Shown here: piece after piece, positions 1 through 7,671 of the stretch
How the letters are laid out: each line of letters starts with the position of its first letter
How positions within the stretch are numbered: the first letter of the stretch is position 1
DNA from: Thiomargarita sp.
GTDB taxonomy: Bacteria; Pseudomonadota; Gammaproteobacteria; Beggiatoales; Beggiatoaceae
Length of the DNA: 16,730 bases
NCBI GenBank assembly: GCA_030635005.1
Contig: DAOVZS010000029.1
Location: forward strand, 1-16,730
Direction: 5' to 3'
Notes under the pieces: model-generated
Databases searched by the model: none
Told to the model about the DNA's origin: nothing
What the model saw: the letters and a program-made list of their open reading frames with translations, nothing else
Translations under genes and position numbers: made by a program

Positions 1-496
1 CATATTCATCAATCAAGAGGTATATTTTATAGGGGGTTGATTCAATCGCTGCAAAAACAGACTGTAGAGAACGGACAGCATTATTCTCATGGATTTGGAT
101 ATCATAATCTAAAAAGTTCTTATAATGCCTGATAAATTGTTCAATCGAACCATTAATATGGTCATGCATTCTTTGTCGAATGTCAGCAGGATCACCTGTC
201 GGATCGATATCTGAAAAATCCCAATTAAGAATAAAATATTGATTATGTTTAGGCGTGGGATGTTGTCCAATGGCTAAAGATCCAAAGAGTCGTTCAAACT
301 CAGAAGCTTTAGCCACATCATAATAATTTTCTAACATAGACAACAAAAGACTTTTTCCAAATCGACGAGGCCGTAAAAAAAGTAATTGCTCTCCTGCTTC
401 TTCAATAAGACGTATATGCTGAGTACGATCAACATAGAAAAATTTGTTGGTAATCAGTTTATCAAAATCACAAATACCATAAGGAAATTTTAGCAT
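1..496 (-). CDS. AAA-ATPase-like protein (PF09820 type), 3' part outside window
   Basis: Reverse-strand reading frame open from an ATG at 496 to the left edge, about 165 residues visible. AGGAG lies about 8 bases before the ATG. The N-terminus (PYGICDFDKLI, then FYVDRT) followed by LFLRPRRFGKSLLLSML around residues 39-55 is the typical opening of the predicted AAA-ATPase-like family, whose P-loop has the form RPRRFGKS. LLIDEY at the window edge fits its Walker B region. Full members usually run to about 500 residues and end in a PD-(D/E)XK nuclease-like domain (DUF1703). That part would lie outside the window, so its presence is unknown. The cellular role of the family is not established; such genes are often multicopy in large environmental genomes. 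It is transcribed divergently from the mla operon across an 84-bp gap. Family call is fairly secure; function is not. Confidence 0.8.
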   Translation of the reverse strand, partial: MLKFPYGICDFDKLITNKFFYVDRTQHIRLIEEAGEQLLFLRPRRFGKSLLLSMLENYYDVAKASEFERLFGSLAIGQHPTPKHNQYFILNWDFSDIDPTGDPADIRQRMHDHINGSIEQFIRHYKNFLDYDIQIHENNAVRSLQSVFAAIESTPYKIYLLIDEY

Positions 497-521
497 GTCA
501 TCGCTCCTATTGTGTTATTAC

Positions 522-527
522 TATAAT
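522..527 (+). promoter_or_regulatory. possible -10 element upstream of mlaE
   Basis: A perfect TATAAT sits 53 bases before the mlaE start, in the gap between two divergent genes. No convincing -35 hexamer stands 16-18 bases upstream, so this is only a candidate; in an AT-rich gap it could be chance. Confidence 0.25.
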
Positions 528-580
528 TATGTTCTAATATTCCCCATTTATCTCGTGATAATGCAGGAAGCGTATAACAG

Positions 581-1684
581 ATGACTGCACTCTTTGAATT
601 AAAATCCAATATCGTTAGATATACGGGGATTTGGACATTAGATACCCTAGATTATCAAGTCGAACGCCAATTAGAAAACATTTCTTTAGCACAAAAATCT
701 ACGATTATTTTTGACGGAGATGCGATAGAAAGTATGGACAGTGCGGCAGCTTGTTTACTGTTTAGCACACAAAAGTCCTTAGAAAAAAAAGGACATACCG
801 TTATTTGGCAAGGGTTTAGTGCTAATCACACTGATTTATTACACATGATTCAAAAGTATGTCACGCCTTTGAATACCCCGCCCGTTTCTCCCAATATGTT
901 AGAACAGATTGGACGTAAAACAGAACAGTATGTCATACAAACTGTTGATTTTCTAGCATTTGTGGGGGAAAGTTTTTGGGTCAGCTTGCAAGCCCTTGTA
1001 TCACCGCGTCATATTCGGTGGAAGGCTGTGTTTTCCAATATTTACAGTGCTGGAGTGACCGCTCTTCCCATGATTAGTGTGTTAGCATTTTTAATGGGTG
1101 TCATGTTAGCGTATCAAGGCGGGCGTCAATTAAGCCTTTATGGGGCAAATATTTTTATTGTTGATTTAGTCGGTATCACGTTTTTACGTGAATTATCTCC
1201 TTTATTAACCGCAATTATGATTGCAGGGCGTAGCGGTTCTGCGTTTACAGCACAAATAGGTACGATGCATTTAACGCATGAAATTGATGCGCTACGTACC
1301 ATTGGTATTGCGCCCATGGATTTATTAATGTTGCCTAAATTGTTCGCTTTAATCATTATCATGCCTTTATTAACGGCATTTGCTGATATTATGGGTATTT
1401 TGGGGGGCATGTTGATTGCCTATATATCCTTTGATGTGAGTATCAGCGATTTTTTAGAACGTTTTCCACAAGCCATTTCTCTAAGCCATTACTTGATTGG
1501 TATTGGTAAAGCCCCAGTTTTTGCAGCTGTGATTGCTATTGTGAGTTGTTATCAAGGATTTCGGGTGACAGGAAGTGCCGATAGTGTGGGCAAACAAGTG
1601 ACGATCAGTGTGGTACAAAGCATTTTTCTGGTGATCATCGTAGATGCTTCATTTTCAATATTGTTTAATGGAGTCGGGCTATGA
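581..1684 (+). CDS. mlaE: MlaE-family ABC lipid transporter permease with N-terminal STAS domain
   Basis: Inner-membrane permease of an MCE-type (Mla/Ttg2-like) ABC transporter that moves phospholipids or other hydrophobic compounds across the envelope. Residues 1 to about 105 form a STAS domain (SMDSAAACLL at 51-60 is the conserved strand-turn). This corresponds to the separate MlaB protein of E. coli fused onto the permease. Residues 150-367 form the MlaE domain: membrane segments near 158-180, 196-215, 251-282, 311-325 and 343-363, with the family signature RELSPLLTAIMIAGRSGSAF at 203-222 and DALRTIGI at 236-243. At 367 residues it has the length expected of STAS-fused members. GGAA lies about 11 bases before the ATG. 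Its stop overlaps the mlaF start (ATGA), implying translational coupling. Family call is secure; the substrate is inferred from the family. Confidence 0.93.
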   Translation: MTALFELKSNIVRYTGIWTLDTLDYQVERQLENISLAQKSTIIFDGDAIESMDSAAACLLFSTQKSLEKKGHTVIWQGFSANHTDLLHMIQKYVTPLNTPPVSPNMLEQIGRKTEQYVIQTVDFLAFVGESFWVSLQALVSPRHIRWKAVFSNIYSAGVTALPMISVLAFLMGVMLAYQGGRQLSLYGANIFIVDLVGITFLRELSPLLTAIMIAGRSGSAFTAQIGTMHLTHEIDALRTIGIAPMDLLMLPKLFALIIIMPLLTAFADIMGILGGMLIAYISFDVSISDFLERFPQAISLSHYLIGIGKAPVFAAVIAIVSCYQGFRVTGSADSVGKQVTISVVQSIFLVIIVDASFSILFNGVGL

Positions 1685-2430
1685 TACATATTAGCCAGTT
1701 AGAAACACGATTTGGGACACTTGTACTGCATGAAAATTTAAATCTCAACATAAAAAAGGGAGAAATTATTGCGATCATTGGGGACAGTGGATCAGGTAAG
1801 TCTACGTTGCTGCGTGAAATGATCATGCTTGATAAACCAAGTGCAGGCTCCATCACAGTGCTTGGTCAAGATGTACTGAATATCACAAAATCACAGTGTT
1901 TATGGTTACGACGTCGCACTGGTGTCATGTTTCAACAAGGGGCTTTATTTAATGCATTGACTGTCGCTGAAAATATTGCCGTTCCTTTATATGAACATAC
2001 ACAACTGAGCAAACGTTTGATTAGAAAAATCACTGCCTTTAAAATTGCCTTAGTAGGCTTGCCTGCCCATACACAAGATAAATATCCTTCCCAACTCAGT
2101 GGCGGTATGATAAAACGAGTGGCGGTAGCCCGCGCATTGGCTTTAGATCCTGAATTATTATTTTTAGATGAACCCACCGCAGGTTTAGATCCCATTAGTG
2201 CCTTAGCCTTAGACGAACTCATTTTGCGACTTAAAGAATTATTAGGCTTAACGGTCATTATGGTCACGCATGATTTAGACTCATTGTGGGCAATTACGGA
2301 TCGCGTCGCAGTATTAGCAGATAAGCATATTTTTGCTGTGAAACCTATTCAAGAATTGACGCAGCTTAATCATTCTTGGTTACGTGATTATTTTCAAGGT
2401 CCACGAGGACGTGCTGCCCAACCGTATTAA
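1681..2430 (+). CDS. mlaF: MlaF-family ABC transporter ATPase
   Basis: Cytoplasmic ATPase that powers the MlaE permease. All ABC motifs are intact in the 249-residue protein: Walker A GDSGSGKST at 34-42, Q-loop FQQGALF at 84-90, signature LSGGMIKRVAVARALA at 139-154, Walker B LLFLDEP at 159-165 with TAGLD following, and the switch histidine H197 in VTHD. The LSGGM form of the signature and the FQQGALF motif are typical of MlaF/Ttg2A. The ATG shares four bases with the end of mlaE, and mlaD begins 12 bases after the stop, so the three are one operon. Nothing is missing; the protein should be catalytically active. Confidence 0.95.
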   Translation: MIHISQLETRFGTLVLHENLNLNIKKGEIIAIIGDSGSGKSTLLREMIMLDKPSAGSITVLGQDVLNITKSQCLWLRRRTGVMFQQGALFNALTVAENIAVPLYEHTQLSKRLIRKITAFKIALVGLPAHTQDKYPSQLSGGMIKRVAVARALALDPELLFLDEPTAGLDPISALALDELILRLKELLGLTVIMVTHDLDSLWAITDRVAVLADKHIFAVKPIQELTQLNHSWLRDYFQGPRGRAAQPY

Positions 2431-2442
2431 AAAAGTATCCTT

Positions 2443-3333
2443 ATGGAGAGTAAAGTTAATTACGCGATTATTGGCTTATTTGTTATCTTATTAAGCCTAA
2501 TGCTATGTATCACCATCATCTGGTTAAGTGTAGGTACAGAACATAAAACCTATCAAACCTATCAAGTGTTTATACAAGAATCGGTATCAGGCTTAAATCA
2601 TAAAGCCTCCGTCAAATATCGTGGTGTGACAGTGGGTTATGTACGTGACATCGCTTTAGTGCCCGAACGTCCTAATGACGTACGCATCTTATTAGAGATA
2701 GAAATCGGTGTCCCTTTAAAACGTGATACATTCGCACTCCTATCGACACAAGGTTTGACGGGATTAGCCTATATTGAACTCACAGGAAGTAGTGTGAATG
2801 CCTTGCCCCCTCTTCATGAAACAGGACAAGCCTATCCAGAATTAAAAACACAATCATCCTTGTTCGTACGCTTAGATACCGCAGTATCCAAATTTTTAGG
2901 ACATGTGAATCATGTTGAACCGACTGTTATTTTAAATAAAATAGATAATTTATACAATCACTTAAATGTGTTTTTATCCCCACAAAATCAGACCTCTGTG
3001 AGCAATATCCTACAAAATATGGATCATATCACAAGTGTCTTAGCCACCCGTACCAACAATGTTGATTTAATGTTATCCAATTTATTAGAAATGACTGAAA
3101 AAGCAAATCGTGTGTTCGCTTCTTTTGAAAACACAAGTATAAAATTTAGCGAAACAGCCCAAGATATTAGCAAGGTGATTAAAAAGGGGAATAAGGATTT
3201 AGACTATTTTACACGTCAATCTCTACCTGAAATGACGCATACTGTGCGTGAACTTCGATTATTATCAACACATTTACGTCTTTTTATTCAAGAATTAGAA
3301 CGTAAACCTAACATCCTTTTATTTGGGAAATGA
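2443..3333 (+). CDS. mlaD: MlaD-like MCE-domain protein
   Basis: Membrane-anchored, periplasmic, substrate-handling subunit of the MCE transporter. A single N-terminal membrane segment spans about residues 7-30. The MCE domain covers about 38-115 and includes SVSGLNHKASVKYRGVTVGY, matching the family's GL...VKYRGV.VG core. The remaining residues (about 140-285) are predicted helical and coiled-coil-like, with no second MCE domain. At 296 residues it is well over the roughly 183 of E. coli MlaD, but usual for members encoded beside a PqiC-like auxiliary protein. MCE proteins form hexameric rings; a long helical tail could build a needle-like tube, which is inference from other family members. 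The Shine-Dalgarno signal is weak; coupling to mlaF is likely. Confidence 0.9.
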   Translation: MESKVNYAIIGLFVILLSLMLCITIIWLSVGTEHKTYQTYQVFIQESVSGLNHKASVKYRGVTVGYVRDIALVPERPNDVRILLEIEIGVPLKRDTFALLSTQGLTGLAYIELTGSSVNALPPLHETGQAYPELKTQSSLFVRLDTAVSKFLGHVNHVEPTVILNKIDNLYNHLNVFLSPQNQTSVSNILQNMDHITSVLATRTNNVDLMLSNLLEMTEKANRVFASFENTSIKFSETAQDISKVIKKGNKDLDYFTRQSLPEMTHTVRELRLLSTHLRLFIQELERKPNILLFGK

Positions 3334-3334
3334 G

Positions 3335-3961
3335 ATGAAAAGACGACATTACACAATCATTCTATGTATTCTATTGTTGCAAACACTCATTTCTCCTGCA
3401 GCTTTTGCAAAGAAAACGAAACTTTATTTATTGAATGGTAGTTGGGAAAAAATCATTATTCCAGCGAGTGATACGGGTAAAACCTTATTAATCTCTACGC
3501 CAACTGCTGCCCCTGGCTTTGATACCACTGTATTAATGTATTCTAAAGGCGGATATGAATTATCATATTATACCGATGCAAAATGGGTCGACACACCCGC
3601 CCGCATGTTATTACCGTTAATTGTGCATCGTCTTGAAACAACCCGCCTCTTTAAAGCGGTGTTATCAGATGCCATTTCTCCTATTTTTGCAGAATTACGC
3701 TTAGATACCGAAATTCTACGTTTACAACATTATCGTAAAACATATCCGTATCCCCTTCGCTTTGTATTACGAGCACAACTCTTAGATTTAACAGAACGTA
3801 CCGTCATTGCGACACAAGTGTTTAAAATTAAAACCAATGCACCCAGTGATAATGCAGAAGGGGGTATGTTTGCTGCAAAAGATGCCGTCGCATTGATGTT
3901 AAATGAATTGGAGAATTTTATTAGAGCACATATTAAAGTAAATACACATGAACAGGAATAA
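3335..3961 (+). CDS. ABC-type transport auxiliary component (PF03886, PqiC-like)
   Basis: Periplasmic partner of the MCE transporter, in the position where these operons usually carry an auxiliary lipoprotein. The family block is visible as YELSYYTDAKWVDTPARMLL, followed by the PLIVHRLE helix. I start at the ATG at 3335, preceded by GGGAA; an in-frame TTG at 3323 inside mlaD would add only four residues and is less likely. The N-terminus is a basic MKRRH, then a hydrophobic stretch ending in SPAAFA before KK. This looks like a signal-peptidase I site, not a lipobox: no cysteine follows the hydrophobic core in the expected place. The usual lipid anchor therefore seems absent. About 208 residues, normal for the family. 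Starts one base after the mlaD stop; yicC begins three bases after its stop. Confidence 0.8.
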   Translation: MKRRHYTIILCILLLQTLISPAAFAKKTKLYLLNGSWEKIIIPASDTGKTLLISTPTAAPGFDTTVLMYSKGGYELSYYTDAKWVDTPARMLLPLIVHRLETTRLFKAVLSDAISPIFAELRLDTEILRLQHYRKTYPYPLRFVLRAQLLDLTERTVIATQVFKIKTNAPSDNAEGGMFAAKDAVALMLNELENFIRAHIKVNTHEQE

Positions 3962-3964
3962 CTT

Positions 3965-4828
3965 ATGATTCGCAGTATGACAGGCTTTGCACGATGTGCC
4001 ATACAAGAACCTTGGGGAGAATTGTGTTGGGAATTGCGTTCAGTCAACCATCGTTATTTAGACATTTCCATCCGTTTGCCTGAAGATTTTCGGAGTTTAG
4101 AAGTCACCATTCGTGAACATCTGCAGCAACAATTAAGCCGCGGAAAAATTGAATGTCATTTATATTATCACGCTCATAAGGAACATCAAGCCCATTGGCA
4201 GATTAATCAAGAGCTGACACAACAGTTATTAGAAGGAATACAACAGATTAATGCGATGACAGGCAATACGACTCCGCCTAATCCTCTGGATATTTTACGG
4301 TGGCAAGGGGTAGTAGAAACCAAACGCTTAGATGTTGACGCCATTGCTGATACGGTGATACAACATTTTGACAGTGCGCTGACAGAATTAATCGTACAAC
4401 GAGAGCGAGAAGGCACACAATTAGCGGTTTTAATTGAACAACGATGTACGGCTATTGGGGTTGAAATGGTCGCTGTACGTCAAGATTTACCGCTTATTTT
4501 AGAAGCACAACGAAAACGTTTAGAAACACGTTTAGCTGAATTGCTTGAATTGCAAAGTGATCGTTTAGAACAAGAATTATTGATTTTTGCACATAAAATG
4601 GATGTAGCAGAAGAGTTAGAACGTATGGAAACCCATTTACTTGAAATACAAGATACTTTAAAGCAAACACACGCTGTCGGAAGACGTTTAGATTTCTTGG
4701 TACAAGAATTACACCGGGAAGCGAATACCTTAGGTTCTAAATCCAATCATATTAACACCAGCAAACGGGCGGTTGATATCAAAGTATTTATTGAACAAAT
4801 GCGTGAACAAACACAAAATATTGAATAG
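3965..4828 (+). CDS. yicC: YicC family RNA-processing protein
   Basis: YicC proteins are implicated in RNA turnover (endoribonuclease activity or RNase adaptor role has been reported for family members). The 287-residue length is standard. The N-terminus MIRSMTGFAR is the near-invariant family start and fixes the start codon. The YicC_N domain fills about residues 1-155 (WELRSVNHRYLDISIRLPED, LDILRWQGVVE). The C-terminal DUF1732 domain contains DVAEELERMETHL and RRLDFLVQELHREANTLGSK. It sits between the mla genes and gmk; yicC next to gmk is a widespread arrangement in Proteobacteria. Whether it shares the mla promoter or has its own is not visible; only three bases separate it from the upstream gene. 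Identification is secure, exact activity less so. Confidence 0.95.
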   Translation: MIRSMTGFARCAIQEPWGELCWELRSVNHRYLDISIRLPEDFRSLEVTIREHLQQQLSRGKIECHLYYHAHKEHQAHWQINQELTQQLLEGIQQINAMTGNTTPPNPLDILRWQGVVETKRLDVDAIADTVIQHFDSALTELIVQREREGTQLAVLIEQRCTAIGVEMVAVRQDLPLILEAQRKRLETRLAELLELQSDRLEQELLIFAHKMDVAEELERMETHLLEIQDTLKQTHAVGRRLDFLVQELHREANTLGSKSNHINTSKRAVDIKVFIEQMREQTQNIE

Positions 4829-4837
4829 GAAAGGATA

Positions 4838-5461
4838 ATGAATCAGGGTACATTATATACCATTTCTGCCGCTTCTGGGACAGGTAAAAGTACTTTAGTC
4901 ACCGCTTTAATTAACAGTATTGATAATCTTAAACTCTCAGTATCTCATACCACACGTATAGCACGAACGGGTGAAATCGAGGGGGTGCATTATCATTTTG
5001 TCAGTAAAACTGAATTTCAGCAGATTTTAGAAGCAGATGTTTTTGTGGAATATGCGACGGTATTTGACAATAACTACGGCACTTCAAAACAATGGTTATC
5101 AGAACAATTAAACGAAGGTATTGACGTCATTCTGGAAATTGATTGGCAAGGTGCTCAAAAAGTACGTCAGTTTCAGCCAAATCTGGTCAGTATTTTTGTT
5201 TTACCCCCCTCTTTTGAAATACTTGAAACACGTTTACGTGACCGTAAAACAGATAGTGAAGAGGTGATTCTGAATAGACTACGCGGTGCACGTGAAGACA
5301 TCAGCCATTATATTGAATATGACTATATTGTTCTCAATGATGATTTTTCTCAAGCCTTAGAAGATTTACGCAGTATTATCCACAGTCAGACTTTAAAACG
5401 TAGGGGAGCTAAACCTAATATTCAAACCGTGTTAAAAGACTTGTTAAGTACTGACGTATGA
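4838..5461 (+). CDS. gmk: guanylate kinase
   Basis: Cytosolic enzyme converting GMP and ATP to GDP and ADP, essential for guanine nucleotide supply. The P-loop ASGTGKST is at residues 12-19 near the N-terminus. The GMP-binding block SHTTRIARTGEIEGVHYHFV follows, with ATVFDNNYGTSK and the strand ILEIDWQGAQKVR. Length 207 is normal. The start has a good AGGAAAGG Shine-Dalgarno. In many gammaproteobacteria gmk is followed by rpoZ and spoT; here it is the last gene and a clear terminator follows within 35 bases, so that synteny is broken at this point. No key residue looks altered. Confidence 0.96.
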   Translation: MNQGTLYTISAASGTGKSTLVTALINSIDNLKLSVSHTTRIARTGEIEGVHYHFVSKTEFQQILEADVFVEYATVFDNNYGTSKQWLSEQLNEGIDVILEIDWQGAQKVRQFQPNLVSIFVLPPSFEILETRLRDRKTDSEEVILNRLRGAREDISHYIEYDYIVLNDDFSQALEDLRSIIHSQTLKRRGAKPNIQTVLKDLLSTDV

Positions 5462-5491
5462 AGGTTATGATGATTTGATATTCAATAAATC

Positions 5492-5514
5492 CAGGGGTGT
5501 TCCCCCTGTTTTTT
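5492..5514 (+). terminator. intrinsic terminator of the mla-yicC-gmk operon
   Basis: Stem CAGGGG at 5492-5497 pairs with CCCCTG at 5503-5508 around a five-base loop, followed by six T at 5509-5514. It lies between two convergent genes and overlaps the last codon of the minus-strand gene. Read on the other strand the hairpin is followed only by a short T-rich stretch, so it may also work, less well, in that direction. Confidence 0.85.
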
Positions 5515-6832
5515 AAGCAGCCGCCACAATATTTTTTTGGGTGACACATAAACATGTGCAATTATGACCTTGTTGATAGGCTGATTTCAAAGCAGAATCT
5601 GCATCAGATACCAGTGTGTCTAAAAGGATTTTATTGTGACCATTTGAAAAAGACAAGCCAATGCTCACGGTAATATTTAAGCCATTTGGTTTTAATTTAA
5701 TAACCTGAAGGCGGACTTTTTCGGCAATAATTTTTCCCTTAGTCACATTACATTTTGGAATTAACAAAGTTATTTTTTTAAAATCAAATCGAACCATCAT
5801 GATTTTTTGGGGTAAAAAATGACGCAAAAAATGTCCGAATACACGTAAGATATGATCACCCACGACATGTCCTTCTGTTTCATTAAGTGTTTCAAAATGA
5901 TCAATATCAATCATCATCAAACAAATTTCCTTATGCTGACTCATAAACTTTTGTCCCTTTTCAAAAAGAAATGTTTTGTTATAGAGCCCTGTTAAGCGAT
6001 CAGTGTTTTTGAGCTTATTTATTTTGCGTGCATAGCGTTTCAATTGCTTGTATTGGTGCTTGATTAATAACAATGTTTTTAATCTCGATAGAAATACTTT
6101 TTCAATAACAGGCTGCCTTATAAAATCATTCGCCCCTTGATAATACATGTCTGTGTCTGTCGAATCGCTTTCTTTTTGTTCAATCAATAATACAGGCATT
6201 TCTTGATAGGAATATTGCAAATCATAACGAATCTTTTGTACTAAAGCGCCCCCCGTCATCTCTTTTTCAAGTTTATCATGAATGACAATCATGTCAAATT
6301 CATATTCAGTTGTATTTTTTAAGCGTTCTAAGGCTTGCTCTCCACTATTGACTGAAATAATGTGTAATCCATACATTTCCATGATAGATAAAAGATCTAT
6401 GCCTTTATCAACATATAATACCTTACCTACGATGCCAGAATGTCGTTGTAACGTTTCTTTGATAAATTTAACCAAACCATCATGGCCCAGTGCTTTATTG
6501 AAATAATCTGTCACCCCTGTTTCAAATCCTTTCTGCTGAATTTGAATATTGGCATCACTAGACACGATCAGTACGGGTGTCATGCGGTGTATTTCATTGT
6601 TTCGAATGGTACGACACAATTCAAAACCATCTAAATCTGGCAAAAGTCTTGCTGTAGTAATGAGATCAAATTTTTCTTGTTGTAAATACTCTATGGCTTC
6701 TTCAGCACTACCACAAACGATGATAACAACATTATTGATTTCCCTTTTTAAAATACGAGAAATAATAGTACGGGCCACTTTGGAGCGATCCACTATCATG
6801 ATACGCAAAGATTTTTTTTTGGGAGCAACCAT
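5513..6832 (-). CDS. PleD-like REC-REC-GGDEF protein with degenerate motifs
   Basis: 439 residues with the layout of PleD-type response regulators: REC1 (about 8-130), REC2 (about 136-258), a linker helix, then a GGDEF domain (about 276-435). Key residues are lost in every domain. In REC1 the early acidic D15 and the switch K113 remain, but the phospho-acceptor position in DLITTARLLPDLDG is Ala61. In REC2 the equivalent position is His185 (Asp186 adjacent) and the conserved Lys before Pro is Gln240. In the GGDEF domain, DRLTGLYNK at 278-286 and the metal/substrate-side DIDHFETLNE with GHVVGD are kept, but the signature itself reads DFKKI at 350-354, and no RxxD inhibitory site is seen upstream. 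It is therefore unlikely to make c-di-GMP and more likely acts as a sensor or scaffold. Family assignment is firm; the regulatory role is inference. Confidence 0.88.
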   Translation of the reverse strand: MVAPKKKSLRIMIVDRSKVARTIISRILKREINNVVIIVCGSAEEAIEYLQQEKFDLITTARLLPDLDGFELCRTIRNNEIHRMTPVLIVSSDANIQIQQKGFETGVTDYFNKALGHDGLVKFIKETLQRHSGIVGKVLYVDKGIDLLSIMEMYGLHIISVNSGEQALERLKNTTEYEFDMIVIHDKLEKEMTGGALVQKIRYDLQYSYQEMPVLLIEQKESDSTDTDMYYQGANDFIRQPVIEKVFLSRLKTLLLIKHQYKQLKRYARKINKLKNTDRLTGLYNKTFLFEKGQKFMSQHKEICLMMIDIDHFETLNETEGHVVGDHILRVFGHFLRHFLPQKIMMVRFDFKKITLLIPKCNVTKGKIIAEKVRLQVIKLKPNGLNITVSIGLSFSNGHNKILLDTLVSDADSALKSAYQQGHNCTCLCVTQKNIVAAA

Positions 6833-6872
6833 ATTAAAATTATTTATTGATGAGATTAAAAAAACATGTTTT

Positions 6873-6893
6873 ATTATTTTATCATAAAATAAT
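6873..6893. repeat. A/T-only inverted repeat in promoter region
   Basis: Perfect 9-bp arms (ATTATTTTA and TAAAATAAT) around a three-base centre. It covers the likely -10 of the downstream minus-strand gene, so it may be an operator, or a weak end signal for the DUF1499 transcript. Its A/T-only content makes chance possible. Confidence 0.35.
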
Positions 6894-6904
6894 CATTATG
6901 TTAA
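6876..6904 (-). promoter_or_regulatory. sigma70-type promoter for the REC-REC-GGDEF gene
   Basis: On the minus strand TTAACA (6899-6904) and TAAAAT (6876-6881) are separated by exactly 17 bases, each matching the consensus at five of six positions. The predicted transcript start would give a leader of about 35 bases to the ATG at 6832. The -10 overlaps a 9-bp A/T inverted repeat at 6873-6893. Confidence 0.5.
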
Positions 6905-6953
6905 GAGATGATGATTTACATGGATAGGTTGGTTACTGATAAAGTCACTTTAT

Positions 6954-7379
6954 TTACAGTTTTTCAAACTGGGCTCTCATCACCGCAATACGCTTACGAT
7001 TAACACCAAAATCACTATAGCCAACACGTGATGCTGATCTGATGTGAATTTCTTGGGTAGGCGTAAAGAAAAATTCTAAATCATCCACAAACCCAAACCA
7101 TGCACTTTTACATTCTACATGTAAATAATCCTCTGTTTCAGTCACAATATTTGTACGTGGATAATTATGGATAATCGTGATCAACTGCTTAAACGCATTT
7201 TTTTGTGTTCCCTTATATGCTAAGGGTTCAATATAATGATCTTTATCTTGGCTATGGCTAGAGACGCAATTTGGCGATTCTGGACAAGGCAATTGAGAAT
7301 TACCTAAATTCATGGGCTTTGTTCCACTACAACTGGTGATGATAATTGAAAAAAAAATAGTCAGTATAAAGGATTTCAT
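6954..7379 (-). CDS. DUF1499 family lipoprotein
   Basis: 141-residue protein of unknown function. The N-terminus is a lipoprotein signal: a short basic start, a hydrophobic stretch, then the lipobox ending ITSC with the acylated cysteine at residue 17. The DUF1499 signature follows: CPESPNCVSSHSQD, then IEPLAY, YLHVECKSAWFGFVDDLEF and RSASRVGYSDFGVNRKR near the C-terminus. These blocks cover the whole domain, so the gene is intact. It probably sits on a periplasmic membrane face. It is transcribed away from the tRNA-nuo unit and lies 121 bp upstream of the REC-REC-GGDEF gene on the same strand; that gene has its own promoter candidate, so the two need not be co-transcribed. The Shine-Dalgarno is weak. 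Confidence 0.9.
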   Translation of the reverse strand: MKSFILTIFFSIIITSCSGTKPMNLGNSQLPCPESPNCVSSHSQDKDHYIEPLAYKGTQKNAFKQLITIIHNYPRTNIVTETEDYLHVECKSAWFGFVDDLEFFFTPTQEIHIRSASRVGYSDFGVNRKRIAVMRAQFEKL

Positions 7380-7443
7380 ATTAAAATTGTATCTCTAACA
7401 GGTAATGTGATAAGATATGTAATAAGCATGTATATATAGTTAC

Positions 7444-7472
7444 TTGAAAAAAAAGTGTACATGCTGTATCGT
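7444..7472 (+). promoter_or_regulatory. candidate promoter of tRNA-Leu
   Basis: TTGAAA at 7444-7449 and TATCGT at 7467-7472 are 17 bases apart, and the tRNA 5' end lies 21 bases after the -10. The -10 matches the consensus only four of six, so this is a modest call. Confidence 0.35.
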
Positions 7473-7492
7473 GTAAATGTTAATTGAAATAT

Positions 7493-7578
7493 GCCGATGT
7501 GGTGGAATTGGTAGACACGCTGTCTTGAGGGGGCAGTAGCCACAAGCTGTGCCAGTTCGAGTCTGGCCATCGGCACCA
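7493..7578 (+). tRNA. tRNA-Leu (anticodon GAG)
   Basis: Folds as a class II tRNA. The acceptor stem GCCGATG (7493-7499) pairs with CATCGGC (7568-7574), with discriminator A and encoded CCA (7576-7578). The anticodon stem CTGTC/GGCAG encloses a loop with GAG at 7527-7529, reading CUC and CUU leucine codons. The T arm is GCCAG, TTCGAGT, CTGGC. A long variable arm (AGC...GCT stem) is present, as expected for leucine. A tRNA-Leu just ahead of nuoA is a conserved neighbour in several gammaproteobacteria, usually preceded by secG; here secG is absent. A T-rich run follows the CCA, so processing or partial termination before nuoA is possible. Confidence 0.95.
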
Positions 7579-7671
7579 GTCTTTTTTATTCATATCCTAG
7601 CACATACAAAAATAAAAATCTGTCATATTTTAAATAACAGCCCGTCTTTTTAACACGGACAAAGGATAAGC

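Noticed and set aside
3323..3334. TTG start for the transporter auxiliary protein
   Set aside because: It adds only four residues ahead of a better ATG and places acidic residues before the basic signal-peptide start.
1138..5000. Several minus-strand open frames across the mla, yicC and gmk genes
   Set aside because: They overlap well-identified plus-strand genes, have low-complexity Ser/Asn/Lys-rich translations and no recognised motifs.
6939..6953. ATAAAG/CTTTAT hairpin just after the DUF1499 stop as a terminator
   Set aside because: The six-base A/T-rich stem has no following T-run on the minus strand, so termination is not supported.
7376..7576. 66-residue minus-strand open frame
   Set aside because: It runs through the whole tRNA-Leu on the opposite strand and has no ribosome-binding site; the tRNA fold is unambiguous.
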